Positions 8,569-15,742 of a stretch of DNA of 64,000 nt are shown piece after piece. The position numbers and the translations under genes are program-made. The stretch is from an uncultured Clostridia bacterium (GTDB lineage: Bacteria > Bacillota > Clostridia > TANB77 > CAG-508), in assembly GCA_946529215.1 (NCBI GenBank), contig CAMMZC010000007.1, positions 1 through 64,000 of the forward strand, read 5' to 3'. A model generated the notes under the pieces. That model worked only from the letters and a program-made list of their open reading frames with translations. It did not search any database and was not told where the DNA came from. Position 1 is the stretch's first letter. The number at the start of each line of letters is the position of its first letter.

Positions 8569-11136
8569 ATGATTAAATTATTATCAAAAATTATAGCAAT
8601 ATTGTTAATTGCAATATTTATTTTAAATATGTCTGCGAACTTTATTTTTGCAGCAGTCGAAGTAAATATAAATAAAGCATATATCGAAAAAATAGGAGAA
8701 GCAAATCAACACTTAAAATATTATAGAGAAGATAGAGACATCTATACCTATTTAGTTTGTTCAGTAGTTGGTTTTTACGACAAAAACAAAAATTTTAATC
8801 CTGCATATTGTATGAATAGAAATTTAGTAGGAGCAGAAGACGAAGCTTATTATGTTAAAGTAGATAGTTTGTTAAATAATAACAAAGTATGGAGAGTTAT
8901 AAAAAATGGATATCCATATAAGTCTGCAAAACAGCTAGGATTAACATCAAAATATGATGCATTTGCTGTTACTAAATTTGCAGTATATTGTATATTAGGA
9001 GAAGCAAAACTGGAATATTTTAAAGCAGAAAAAGATGATGAAGAAGCATTAGCAATGCTAAAAGCATTAAAAGAATTAGTAAAGATTGGAGAAAAGGGAA
9101 CAGAAAAACAAGATAAAGATCCATTAACTCTTAAAAAAGAAGGAAATATAAAAGAAGAAGAAATTTATTATTCTCAAGAATATAGTTTAGACTCTTCTAC
9201 AGATTTTGAAAAATACGAGATTTCGAAAACAGAAGGAATGCCAGAAGGAAGCTATATCTCAGATATGGAAGGCAACAAAACTACAAAACTTAATCAAGGA
9301 CAAAATTTTAAAATTATGATTCCAAAAGAACAAATGACAAAAGATTTTAGTATAAAAATAACAGCAAAAGCAGAATGCAAGTCTTATGTTATATTAGAGG
9401 GAAAAACTACTGTTACAAAAACTCAAAACTATGTTGTAACAGCAGGTGAAATGGCTACTGCAACAACTGAAGACACTTTAAATATAAATGTAAATAATGC
9501 AAAATTAAAAATAAAAAAATCAGAAGAAAATACAAATAAACCTATAGAAGGAGTTAAATTTGCAATTTATAAAGAAAATAAAATAGTGCAAGAAAAACAA
9601 ACAGATAAAGATGGACAAATTTTATTTGAAAATCTTTATCCAGGAAAATACTATATAAAAGAGCTTGAAACAGCTGAAAAATACGTATTAGAAAATTCAC
9701 CAAAAGAAATAGAGCTAAAGTATAATGAGACAAAAGAAATAGAAATAACAAATAAACTAAAAACAGGAAAAATAAAAGTATATAAAGTAGATAAAGATAA
9801 CAAAGAAGTAAAAATAGAAGGAGTTAAATTTGATTTATATAGTGAAGAACAAAAGAAAGTTGTAGGAACATATACCACTGACAAAAATGGTGAAATTAAT
9901 ATAGATAATTTGCCTGTAGGAGAATACAAAGTAATAGAAAAAGAGTCTAATAAATGGTACAATTTAGCAGATGAGATAAAAATAAAGGTAGATTTTAACA
10001 AAACAGCAGAAACAACAATTGTAAATGAATTAAAAAAAGGACAAATAAAAGTTATAAAGGTAGACAAAGAAAATAATGAAGTTAAACTAAAAGGAGTAAA
10101 ATTTGAAGTACAAGATAAAGATGGGAAAGTTTTAGAAACATTAAAAACAGATAAGAATGGAGAAGCAATAACTTCAAAATATGCTATAAAAGACTACGAA
10201 AATCTTTATTTAAAAGAAATAGAAACAAACGAAAAATATGTTTTAAATGATAAAATTACAAAAGTTAAACTTGAAGAAAACAAAATAAAAAACGTAGTTT
10301 TTGAAAATGAAAAAATAAAAGGAAAAATAAAAATTATTAAAACAAGCAAAGATTACAATAAAATAAATAAACTAAAGGCCGGAAGTCCAATTGAAGGAGT
10401 AAAATTTGAAATATATAATTTAGATGGCAAGCTAATAGAGACTCTAACTACAAATAAAGAAGGTGTTGCAATTTCTTCAGATTTAGAAAAAGGTGAATAT
10501 AATGTAAAAGAAGTTGAAACTAACAAAAACTATATTTTAAATAATCAAACTCAAAATGCCATTATAAAAGAAAACGAAGAAGTTGTTACTTTAAATATTA
10601 CAAATGACTCAAAAAATCCTGACATAGATATTGAAAAAAGTGGACCAGATAAAGCCGAAATAGGAAGCAAAATTGAATATGATATAAGCATTAGAAACAC
10701 AGGAAATACAAAAATTGATAACTTTACAATGAAAGATATTTTGCCATATAAATATATCAAAGCAAATAAATTTAAAACTGGAACATATAACCAAGATGTA
10801 AAATATAATCTATATTACAAAACAAATATGAACACAGAATATGTACTACTTATGGAAGATTTGAATTCAAAAGAGAATTATGAAATCAATTTTGATGAAG
10901 AATTGGCAGAAAATGAATTTTTAACAGAAATAAAACTTGAATTTGGAACTGTAGATGTAGGTTTTTGTTCAAACGAAAATCCTCATATCTTTGCTACAAT
11001 AAAAACAGATGTTAAAAGTGAATCTATTTTTACAAATATGGCAGATGTTTCAGGAAACTTAGATGATTACAAGCTTTACGATAAATCTAAGTGGAAAACT
11101 TTTTGCTACAAATTATTGCCAAAGACAGGATTCTAA
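8569..11136 (+). CDS. Secreted thioester-like / SpaA (Cna-B type) repeat protein ending in LPKTGF
   Basis: An 855-residue exported protein. Residues 1-29 are a signal peptide. The N-terminal domain resembles the TQXA thioester domain of Gram-positive adhesins: Cys81 in PAYCMN, then YPYKSAKQLGL and TKFAVYCILGE. The expected Gln of the TQxA motif is Lys136 here. From about residue 310 there are four SpaA prealbumin-like domains, each with PIEGVKFxxY-type and GEYxVKEVET-type motifs (starting near 310, 399, 490 and 584). A DUF11-like domain with IEKSGPDKAEIGSKIEYDIS starts near 685. The chain ends exactly at LPKTGF (850-855), an LPXTG sortase motif with no hydrophobic helix or basic tail behind it. 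It is probably a surface adhesin or matrix protein; how it is anchored is unclear. Own promoter and terminator. Confidence 0.8.
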   Translation: MIKLLSKIIAILLIAIFILNMSANFIFAAVEVNINKAYIEKIGEANQHLKYYREDRDIYTYLVCSVVGFYDKNKNFNPAYCMNRNLVGAEDEAYYVKVDSLLNNNKVWRVIKNGYPYKSAKQLGLTSKYDAFAVTKFAVYCILGEAKLEYFKAEKDDEEALAMLKALKELVKIGEKGTEKQDKDPLTLKKEGNIKEEEIYYSQEYSLDSSTDFEKYEISKTEGMPEGSYISDMEGNKTTKLNQGQNFKIMIPKEQMTKDFSIKITAKAECKSYVILEGKTTVTKTQNYVVTAGEMATATTEDTLNINVNNAKLKIKKSEENTNKPIEGVKFAIYKENKIVQEKQTDKDGQILFENLYPGKYYIKELETAEKYVLENSPKEIELKYNETKEIEITNKLKTGKIKVYKVDKDNKEVKIEGVKFDLYSEEQKKVVGTYTTDKNGEINIDNLPVGEYKVIEKESNKWYNLADEIKIKVDFNKTAETTIVNELKKGQIKVIKVDKENNEVKLKGVKFEVQDKDGKVLETLKTDKNGEAITSKYAIKDYENLYLKEIETNEKYVLNDKITKVKLEENKIKNVVFENEKIKGKIKIIKTSKDYNKINKLKAGSPIEGVKFEIYNLDGKLIETLTTNKEGVAISSDLEKGEYNVKEVETNKNYILNNQTQNAIIKENEEVVTLNITNDSKNPDIDIEKSGPDKAEIGSKIEYDISIRNTGNTKIDNFTMKDILPYKYIKANKFKTGTYNQDVKYNLYYKTNMNTEYVLLMEDLNSKENYEINFDEELAENEFLTEIKLEFGTVDVGFCSNENPHIFATIKTDVKSESIFTNMADVSGNLDDYKLYDKSKWKTFCYKLLPKTGF

Positions 11137-11201
11137 AAAAAAAAAGCATATATTTCACACATAATATATGGTAGAAGAAACTATTTATAGTAAAAAGTAT
11201 A

Positions 11202-11248
11202 AAATTCTAAAAGATGTACATAATAGTAATGTCTTTTAGAATTTTTTT
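11202..11248 (+). terminator. Strong intrinsic terminator
   Basis: AAATTCTAAAAGA (11202-11214) pairs with TCTTTTAGAATTT (11232-11244), a 13-bp perfect stem followed by T residues. It ends the SpaA-protein transcript. Confidence 0.9.
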
Positions 11249-11269
11249 ATGAGAGGAAGTCGAGATTTT

Positions 11270-11431
11270 ATGAATGAAGATAAGAAAAATATACAAGAAA
11301 GAATAACTTATGAATCAGGAGAAGATGCAACTCAATATGGTGAGTTTATATCTTCATATTTTGCATGGGTATCTTTGCCAGAGCAAAAGAATATAGTAAA
11401 TAAGTTAGAAAATATTACAAAAGATAAATAG
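11270..11431 (+). CDS. Small hypothetical protein
   Basis: A 53-residue, acidic, soluble protein reading MNEDKKNIQERITYESGEDA and continuing with a Tyr/Phe-rich middle and SLPEQKNIVNKLENITK at the end. The start at 11270 follows an AGAGGAAG site by about 10 nt. An in-frame ATG at 11249 lies in the T run of the preceding terminator and is rejected. No promoter is obvious between the terminator and the gene, so it may depend on readthrough. I do not recognise it, and coding status rests on the ribosome binding site and composition. Confidence 0.5.
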   Translation: MNEDKKNIQERITYESGEDATQYGEFISSYFAWVSLPEQKNIVNKLENITKDK

Positions 11432-11435
11432 ATAA

Positions 11436-11464
11436 TTGCCAAAAACACAAAAGAGTAGTATAAT
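11436..11464 (+). promoter_or_regulatory. Sigma-A promoter of clpC
   Basis: TTGCCA (11436-11441), a 17-nt spacer and TATAAT (11459-11464). No tandem CtsR heptad (GGTCAAA type) is visible around it. Confidence 0.75.
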
Positions 11465-11480
11465 TTAAAAATATAAAAGT

Positions 11481-11509
11481 GTTACAGCAAAAAAGTAGCA
11501 AGCTGTAAC
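11481..11509 (+). promoter_or_regulatory. Inverted repeat in the clpC leader
   Basis: GTTACAGC (11481-11488) and GCTGTAAC (11502-11509) are a perfect 8-bp inverted repeat with a 13-nt loop, five nt before the AGGAGA ribosome binding site. It could be an operator downstream of the promoter or an mRNA hairpin that controls translation. Confidence 0.6.
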
Positions 11510-11527
11510 AAGATAGGAGAGTACATA

Positions 11528-13969
11528 ATGATTTATAAATTTACTGCCAGAGCTAGAAAAGCGATAGATTTAGCTGGGGAAATAGCTAAAGAATTGGGAC
11601 ATAGCTATATTGGAACAGAACATATTTTATATGGTTTAGCAAAAGAAGGAAGCGGAGTTGCAAGTAAAGTATTAGAAAATCAAGTAATAAATGCACAAAA
11701 AATTGAAAATGAAATAATTGAGTTAATAGGAAAAGAAGAAGCATTAAAAGAGACTTTAGGCTTTACACCTAGAACAAAAAGAGTATTAGAAAATAGTTTT
11801 GTAGAAGCAAAAAAAATTGGATATGATTACATAGGAACAGAGCATTTGCTTATTGGAATACTTCGCGAAGGTGATAGTATTGCTGTTAGAATTTTGCTAG
11901 ATTTAAATGTTGATATACCAAAAATATATAATGAAATAGTAGGTGTTGTAAGTGAAGTTGAAGCAGCAACTGGTAGCAAAAATGATACTAAGAAAAATGC
12001 TTCAAAGTCAAACAATCCAACTTTAAATCAATTTGGAGAAGATTTAACAAAAAAAGCATTAGACGGAAAATTAGATCCAGTAATTGGAAGAAATGATGAA
12101 ATACAAAGAGTTATACAAATTTTATCAAGAAGAACCAAAAATAATCCATGTTTAATTGGAGAATCTGGAGTTGGAAAAACAGCTATAGTAGAAGGATTAG
12201 CAGAAAAAATTGCAATAGGTGATGTGCCTGAAATATTAAGAGATAAGTTAGTTTTTAGTATGGATATTTCAGGAATGGTTGCAGGTGCCAAATATAGAGG
12301 AGATTTTGAAGAGAGAATAAAAAAGGCTCTTGCAGAAGTAAAAAAAGCAGGAAATATTATTTTATTTATAGACGAAATTCACACAATTGTTGGTGCAGGT
12401 TCTGCAGAAGGTGCAATAGATGCGGCAAATATTTTAAAGCCTATGCTTGCAAGGGGAGATATTCAGTTAATAGGAACTACAACAATTGAAGAATATAGAA
12501 AATATATAGAAAAAGATTCAGCGCTAGAGCGAAGGTTTAGTCCTATAAATGTACCTGAGCCAAGCAAAGAAGATACAATTCAAATTTTAAATGGATTAAG
12601 AGATAAATATGAAGCACATCATAATGTTAAAATTACAGATGAAGCAATAAATGCTGCAGTTGAGCTTTCCTCAAGATATATTAATGACAGATTTTTACCA
12701 GATAAGGCAATAGATTTGATAGATGAGGCAGCTTCAAAAGAAAGATTAAAAGCATACACAGAGCCTGATTTATTAAAAAAATTGGAAGAAGAATTAGACA
12801 AAATTCAAAAAGATAAAGATGAAGCAATAAGAAGTCAAAAGTTTGAAAAAGCAGCAGAATTAAGAGATAAAGAAATTGAAATTACAGAACAAAAAGAAAA
12901 AGAAGAGCAAAAATGGAAAAATAAAAATACAAAAACAATGATTACAATTTATGAAGAAAACATAGCAGAAATAATTTCAAATTCAACAGGAATTCCTGCA
13001 GATAAAATAAGCAAAAATGAAAATGAAAAATTAAAAAATCTTGAAAATAAGCTACACGAAAGAGTAATTGGACAAAATGAAGCAATAGAAGCTGTTGCAA
13101 AAGCAATTAGAAGAGGAAGAGTAGGGCTAAAAGACCCTAACAGACCAATAGGTTCATTCCTATTTTTAGGTCCAACAGGAGTTGGAAAAACAGAACTTTC
13201 AAAAGCTGTTGCTGAATGCCTTTTTGGAGGAGAAAAAGACTTAATAAGAATAGATATGTCTGAATATATGGAGCCACAATCAGTTTCAAAACTAATAGGT
13301 TCACCTCCAGGATATGTAGGTTTTGAAGAAGGAGGACAATTAACAGAAAAGATTAGAAGAAAGCCATATTCAGTAATTCTTTTAGATGAAGTAGAAAAAG
13401 CACACCCAGATGTAATGAATATTTTGCTACAAATTTTAGATGATGGAAGACTTACAGACTCAAATGGAAGAACAGTAGATTTTAAAAATACAGTAATTAT
13501 TATGACTTCAAATATTGGAGCAAGGCTTATTACAGACAAGAAAAATTTAGGTTTTGGAAATTCTTCAAATGCAGATGAACAAAAAGAATATGAAAATACA
13601 AAAAAAGATGTAATGGCAGAATTAAAAAGAGAATTTAGACCAGAATTTATAAATCGTATTGATGAAGTAATAGTTTTCCACAAATTAAATGATGATGAAA
13701 TAAAACAAATTATAGACCTTATGCTAAAACAAGTTCAAGAAAGATTAAAAGAGCAAAAAATAAATATAAAGATTAAAGAAAGTGTAAAAGAGCTAATTGA
13801 AAAACAAGGTATAAATAAAGCCTTTGGTGCAAGACCTTTAAGAAGAACAATTCAAAGCTTAGTAGAAGATAGTTTGGCAGAAGCAATTTTAGACAGCAAA
13901 GAGGCAAATAAAGAAAAAGAATTTGTGCTAGATGTAGAAGGAGAAAAAGTTGTTTGTAAAAATTCTTAA
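11528..13969 (+). CDS. clpC: ATP-dependent Clp protease ATP-binding subunit ClpC
   Basis: An 813-residue AAA+ unfoldase that feeds proteins to ClpP. Two N-domain repeats (residues 1-145, each with a GTEHIL/GTEHLL motif) recognise substrates and adaptors. AAA module 1 has Walker A GESGVGKT (211-218) and LFIDEIHT; the middle region contains a UVR-like KFEKAAELRDKE, which marks ClpC rather than ClpB or ClpA. AAA module 2 has GPTGVGKT (548-555) and VILLDEVEKA. The usual ctsR-mcsA-mcsB partners of Firmicute clpC are not upstream; instead there is a lone promoter and an inverted repeat. It is therefore probably monocistronic and either not under CtsR control or controlled by another repressor. Confidence 0.95.
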   Translation: MIYKFTARARKAIDLAGEIAKELGHSYIGTEHILYGLAKEGSGVASKVLENQVINAQKIENEIIELIGKEEALKETLGFTPRTKRVLENSFVEAKKIGYDYIGTEHLLIGILREGDSIAVRILLDLNVDIPKIYNEIVGVVSEVEAATGSKNDTKKNASKSNNPTLNQFGEDLTKKALDGKLDPVIGRNDEIQRVIQILSRRTKNNPCLIGESGVGKTAIVEGLAEKIAIGDVPEILRDKLVFSMDISGMVAGAKYRGDFEERIKKALAEVKKAGNIILFIDEIHTIVGAGSAEGAIDAANILKPMLARGDIQLIGTTTIEEYRKYIEKDSALERRFSPINVPEPSKEDTIQILNGLRDKYEAHHNVKITDEAINAAVELSSRYINDRFLPDKAIDLIDEAASKERLKAYTEPDLLKKLEEELDKIQKDKDEAIRSQKFEKAAELRDKEIEITEQKEKEEQKWKNKNTKTMITIYEENIAEIISNSTGIPADKISKNENEKLKNLENKLHERVIGQNEAIEAVAKAIRRGRVGLKDPNRPIGSFLFLGPTGVGKTELSKAVAECLFGGEKDLIRIDMSEYMEPQSVSKLIGSPPGYVGFEEGGQLTEKIRRKPYSVILLDEVEKAHPDVMNILLQILDDGRLTDSNGRTVDFKNTVIIMTSNIGARLITDKKNLGFGNSSNADEQKEYENTKKDVMAELKREFRPEFINRIDEVIVFHKLNDDEIKQIIDLMLKQVQERLKEQKINIKIKESVKELIEKQGINKAFGARPLRRTIQSLVEDSLAEAILDSKEANKEKEFVLDVEGEKVVCKNS

Positions 13970-14077
13970 ATAATTAAGATAAATTAATGAAATAGTATTA
14001 GTATAAATTAGAGATAATAAAAAGTAGAAAATTGTCGAATTTTGCGATGAAAAGTCTAAGAAAAAGCTAGAAAACAC

Positions 14078-14106
14078 TTGAAATGATAATTTATTTGTGA
14101 TAGAAT
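14078..14106 (+). promoter_or_regulatory. Promoter of the structured RNA at 14.1 kb
   Basis: TTGAAA (14078-14083), a 17-nt spacer and TAGAAT (14101-14106). Transcription would start near 14113, right at the edge of the folded region. Confidence 0.7.
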
Positions 14107-14112
14107 ATATAT

Positions 14113-14297
14113 AGTATTAAAGGTGGTGCGACACCATATCAATCCGACTTAGAATATTATTCTAAATGTTGATCTAGCAACAAGGAATCTAGGACTTTTA
14201 TTACAGGACGAATGAGCCTGATCGTTGGCGGACAACAGAAAAATCGCACATTGAGGGAAATGGATAAAAAGTTGCGAACCTATTCTTTTTCCCTCTA
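14113..14297 (+). ncRNA. Structured noncoding RNA, possibly raiA-type
   Basis: About 185 nt with its own promoter and dense base pairing, more GC-rich than its surroundings. Stems seen: TGGTG/CACCA (14124-14136), ATCAA/TTGAT (14138/14169) enclosing TTAGAAT/ATTCTAA (14149-14165), and a closing GAGGGAAA (14253-14260) with TTTCCCTC (14288-14295). TCGCA (14244-14248) can pair with TGCGA at 14273 (a pseudoknot) or with TGCGA at 14127. Unpaired blocks such as GGAAT, GACGAATGAG and GGCGGAC look like conserved core. From memory this arrangement resembles the raiA RNA motif of Clostridia; 6S RNA is an alternative. It lies 35 nt before the PBECR4-like ORF and could also be its leader. Structure is seen; identity is inference. 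Confidence 0.5.
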
Positions 14298-14331
14298 AAT
14301 ATTTTTAAAAATCGTACAAATAGGAGGAATA

Positions 14332-15072
14332 ATAAAGATAGATAAGAAAGAGACTTTTCAAATATTACATAAATGTATCGAATTATATAATAATAATTTA
14401 AATAAATACAATCTACTTTTCGTATTTAAAGAGAATAATGAATTAAAGTATATTGAAACTATTTTTTATCCATATAATTTTTTACATCTTACAGGTTTAG
14501 AATATAATCCAAAAAATTTTAAAATTAAATCAAAGTATAATAAATCTATTGATTTTTATCAAAATCTTTTAAAAAGTAAAATTCCAGAGAATAGTATTGA
14601 TTTCAAAAATTCCATAACAACAAAACTAAAATTGCAAGTATTACATAATTTATGTAATATAGATAGAACTGCAAAGTTTATTGGAAACTATGACAATACA
14701 ATTAAAGATAATCTATATACTGAGAAAGTAATTGGAAATAGTACTTATTGTTTGGGCTTTGTAAAAGATAAAAAAACAGGTTATTATATTCCAAATTCAG
14801 CTATCAATGACATAATAAAAAACATATTATGCAATATTTCAAATGTATATGTTGTTTTAAAAAAGAAGAGATATGAGAAATTGTATAAAAGTTTTACTTA
14901 TATTAAAAAAAGTATTGATTTAAAAGAAATTTTTAAAAATCTTAATTTATGTACTAGTATAGACTTTGAACATATTGAGTATGCTAACAAAGATGATATA
15001 AAGAATACAAATAAGGTAGAAGAATTAAGAAATGCTTTCAACGATGAGAATGAAAACTGCAATATTTTCTAG
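14332..15072 (+). CDS. PBECR4-like (barnase/EndoU/colicin/RelE-type) nuclease ORF with apparent ATA start
   Basis: The frame is open from a stop at 14296 to 15072. No ATG, GTG or TTG occurs before a TTG at 14632, yet conserved protein sequence begins much earlier: PYNFLHLTGL near residue 50 and IDFYQNLLKSKI near residue 80. CLGFVKDKKTGYYIPNS sits at about residues 140-156. These motifs fit the PBECR4 family, a predicted RNase fold of the barnase-EndoU-ColicinE5/D-RelE group. A perfect AGGAGG (14322-14327) is followed by ATA codons at 14332 and 14338, so translation probably starts at ATA, or the ATG has been lost by mutation. Lys/Asn-rich, 246 residues if ATA 14332 is used. It sits between two structured RNA genes. 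Family toxins usually travel with phage or conjugative elements; activity here is unproven. Confidence 0.6.
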   Translation: MKIDKKETFQILHKCIELYNNNLNKYNLLFVFKENNELKYIETIFYPYNFLHLTGLEYNPKNFKIKSKYNKSIDFYQNLLKSKIPENSIDFKNSITTKLKLQVLHNLCNIDRTAKFIGNYDNTIKDNLYTEKVIGNSTYCLGFVKDKKTGYYIPNSAINDIIKNILCNISNVYVVLKKKRYEKLYKSFTYIKKSIDLKEIFKNLNLCTSIDFEHIEYANKDDIKNTNKVEELRNAFNDENENCNIF

Positions 15073-15222
15073 TGATAAAAAAATGTTAATGAATTACGTT
15101 ATTTGATTTTAAGTACTAGTATAGGTAATTTAGCAAATAAATCTTCACTAAACAAATTAAGAAGGAAACTATTATAAAAAGTAAAAATTAGATTTCACAA
15201 TAAATCGAGATGTATAATAGAG

Positions 15223-15296
15223 CATAAAATAAGCTGTGCCAAAAGGGGATAGTGGAATTTGGCAGATTGTATTAATGGTTGAAGATGAAAAAGTAG
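15223..15296 (+). repeat. Island repeat, copy 1
   Basis: AAGCTGTGCCAAA, then TTTGGCA forming a hairpin (15237-15264), followed by a block whose last 41 nt (15256-15296) are identical to 17063-17103. A third, diverged copy is at 18023. Confidence 0.75.
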
Positions 15297-15330
15297 ATTA
15301 CAAAAATTTTTGAAAAATGCGATAATAGTG

Positions 15331-15359
15331 TTGATAAATTATGTAAAATAAAATATAAT
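15331..15359 (+). promoter_or_regulatory. Promoter of the tandem tRNA-like RNA
   Basis: TTGATA (15331-15336), a 17-nt spacer and a perfect TATAAT (15354-15359). The predicted start is at the beginning of the first hairpin, near 15366. Confidence 0.8.
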
Positions 15360-15390
15360 AATTAAAGTTGTTCGAAAAGAACAGCTGTAA

Positions 15391-15464
15391 GGGGCTAAGT
15401 ATAGAAAGAGTAGCGACGAGCGAAATTATGGATACAAAGTTGGGTTCGATTCCCAATAGCCCCA
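15391..15464 (+). ncRNA. tRNA-like module 1 (acceptor and T arm conserved, body degenerate)
   Basis: GGGGCTA (15391-15397) pairs with TAGCCCC (15457-15463), followed by a discriminator-like A. The T-arm is TTGGG-TTCGATT-CCCAA (15440-15456). Exactly 42 nt lie between acceptor and T arm, the canonical tRNA spacing, but no D stem and no 5-bp anticodon stem can be drawn; only GTAT/ATAC pair. It resembles the tRNA-like domain of tmRNA more than a working tRNA. Confidence 0.6.
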
Positions 15465-15466
15465 CG

Positions 15467-15557
15467 CGGGCAGGCTTTAGTTTATATTAGTAAAACACAT
15501 AACAGTAATGCTAGCTAGCTGTTATGGAATGAGGTTCAATTCCTCAAAGCCTGTCCG
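15467..15557 (+). ncRNA. tRNA-like module 2 (long acceptor stem, 8-bp anticodon-like stem)
   Basis: CGGGCAGGCTTT (15467-15478) pairs with AAAGCCTGTCCG (15546-15557), 12 bp with one G-T pair. A weak TTTA/TAAA D-like stem (15481-15494) is followed by a strong CATAACAG/CTGTTATG stem (15498-15526) with a 13-nt loop holding CTAGCTAG, a self-complementary octamer. The T-arm is TGAGG-TTCAATT-CCTCA (15530-15546). The stem and loop sizes are outside tRNA rules. Confidence 0.6.
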
Positions 15558-15566
15558 AAAAGAAAG

Positions 15567-15601
15567 AGATCCGGTTTATTTGGGTCTTTTTTTTTTTTTT
15601 T
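15567..15601 (+). terminator. Intrinsic terminator of the tRNA-like RNA
   Basis: AGATCC (15567-15572) and GGGTCT (15582-15587) form the stem, followed by about 14 T, the longest T run in this part of the window. Confidence 0.85.
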
Positions 15602-15607
15602 AGATTA

Positions 15608-15687
15608 TTTACAAAAATGTGATTTTTGAGTAAGAAACACTTACAAAAACGTGATAAAAATAATGAAATGGCTTGCAAAAATGTGGA
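15608..15687 (+). promoter_or_regulatory. Three 16-bp direct repeats phased at 32 nt, candidate operator
   Basis: TTTACAAAAATGTGAT (15608), CTTACAAAAACGTGAT (15640) and CTTGCAAAAATGTGGA (15672) start exactly 32 nt apart, about three helical turns. The third overlaps the -35 of the ATPase promoter. This layout suits a protein that binds on one face of DNA. Confidence 0.65.
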
Positions 15688-15700
15688 AATATGGTATAAT
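15673..15700 (+). promoter_or_regulatory. Promoter of the AAA/DUF4143 ATPase gene
   Basis: TTGCAA (15673-15678), a 16-nt spacer and TATAAT (15695-15700). The -35 is embedded in the third direct repeat. Confidence 0.75.
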
Positions 15701-15742
15701 ATAAGTAAGAGATAAATATAATAATAAGGGAAGTGATGATAT

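Larger units (their letters stand above)
15366..15600 (+). ncRNA. Independent noncoding RNA with two tandem tRNA-like modules
   Basis: A roughly 235-nt transcription unit with its own promoter, no ORF, and an intrinsic terminator. It opens with a hairpin GTTGTTC-GAAAA-GAACAGC (15367-15385). Two modules follow, each closed by an acceptor-like stem and containing a T-arm with a canonical T-loop (TTCGATT and TTCAATT). A stem AGATCC/GGGTCT and a run of about 14 T end it. The bodies do not fold as ordinary tRNAs. I know of no described RNA with this layout. It lies between the PBECR4-like ORF and an AAA ATPase gene. Its structure is read directly; function is unknown. Confidence 0.65.

Noticed and set aside
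11100..11170. Frameshift that would restore a sorting tail after LPKTG
   Set aside because: The other two frames after the A run give no hydrophobic helix.
11249..11269. Upstream ATG for the 53-residue protein
   Set aside because: It lies in the T run of the preceding terminator.
14632..15072. PBECR4-like protein starting at TTG 14632
   Set aside because: This start would remove conserved FLHLTGL and the preceding helix, and has no ribosome binding site, whereas AGGAGG lies 300 nt earlier.
15391..15464. An ordinary tRNA gene
   Set aside because: The acceptor and T arm fit, but no D stem or anticodon stem can be formed in the 42 nt between them.
15360..15600. T-box riboswitch or tmRNA
   Set aside because: No T-box antiterminator sequence (TGGNACCGCG) and no tmRNA tag frame or standard tmRNA ends; it also terminates before the next gene.
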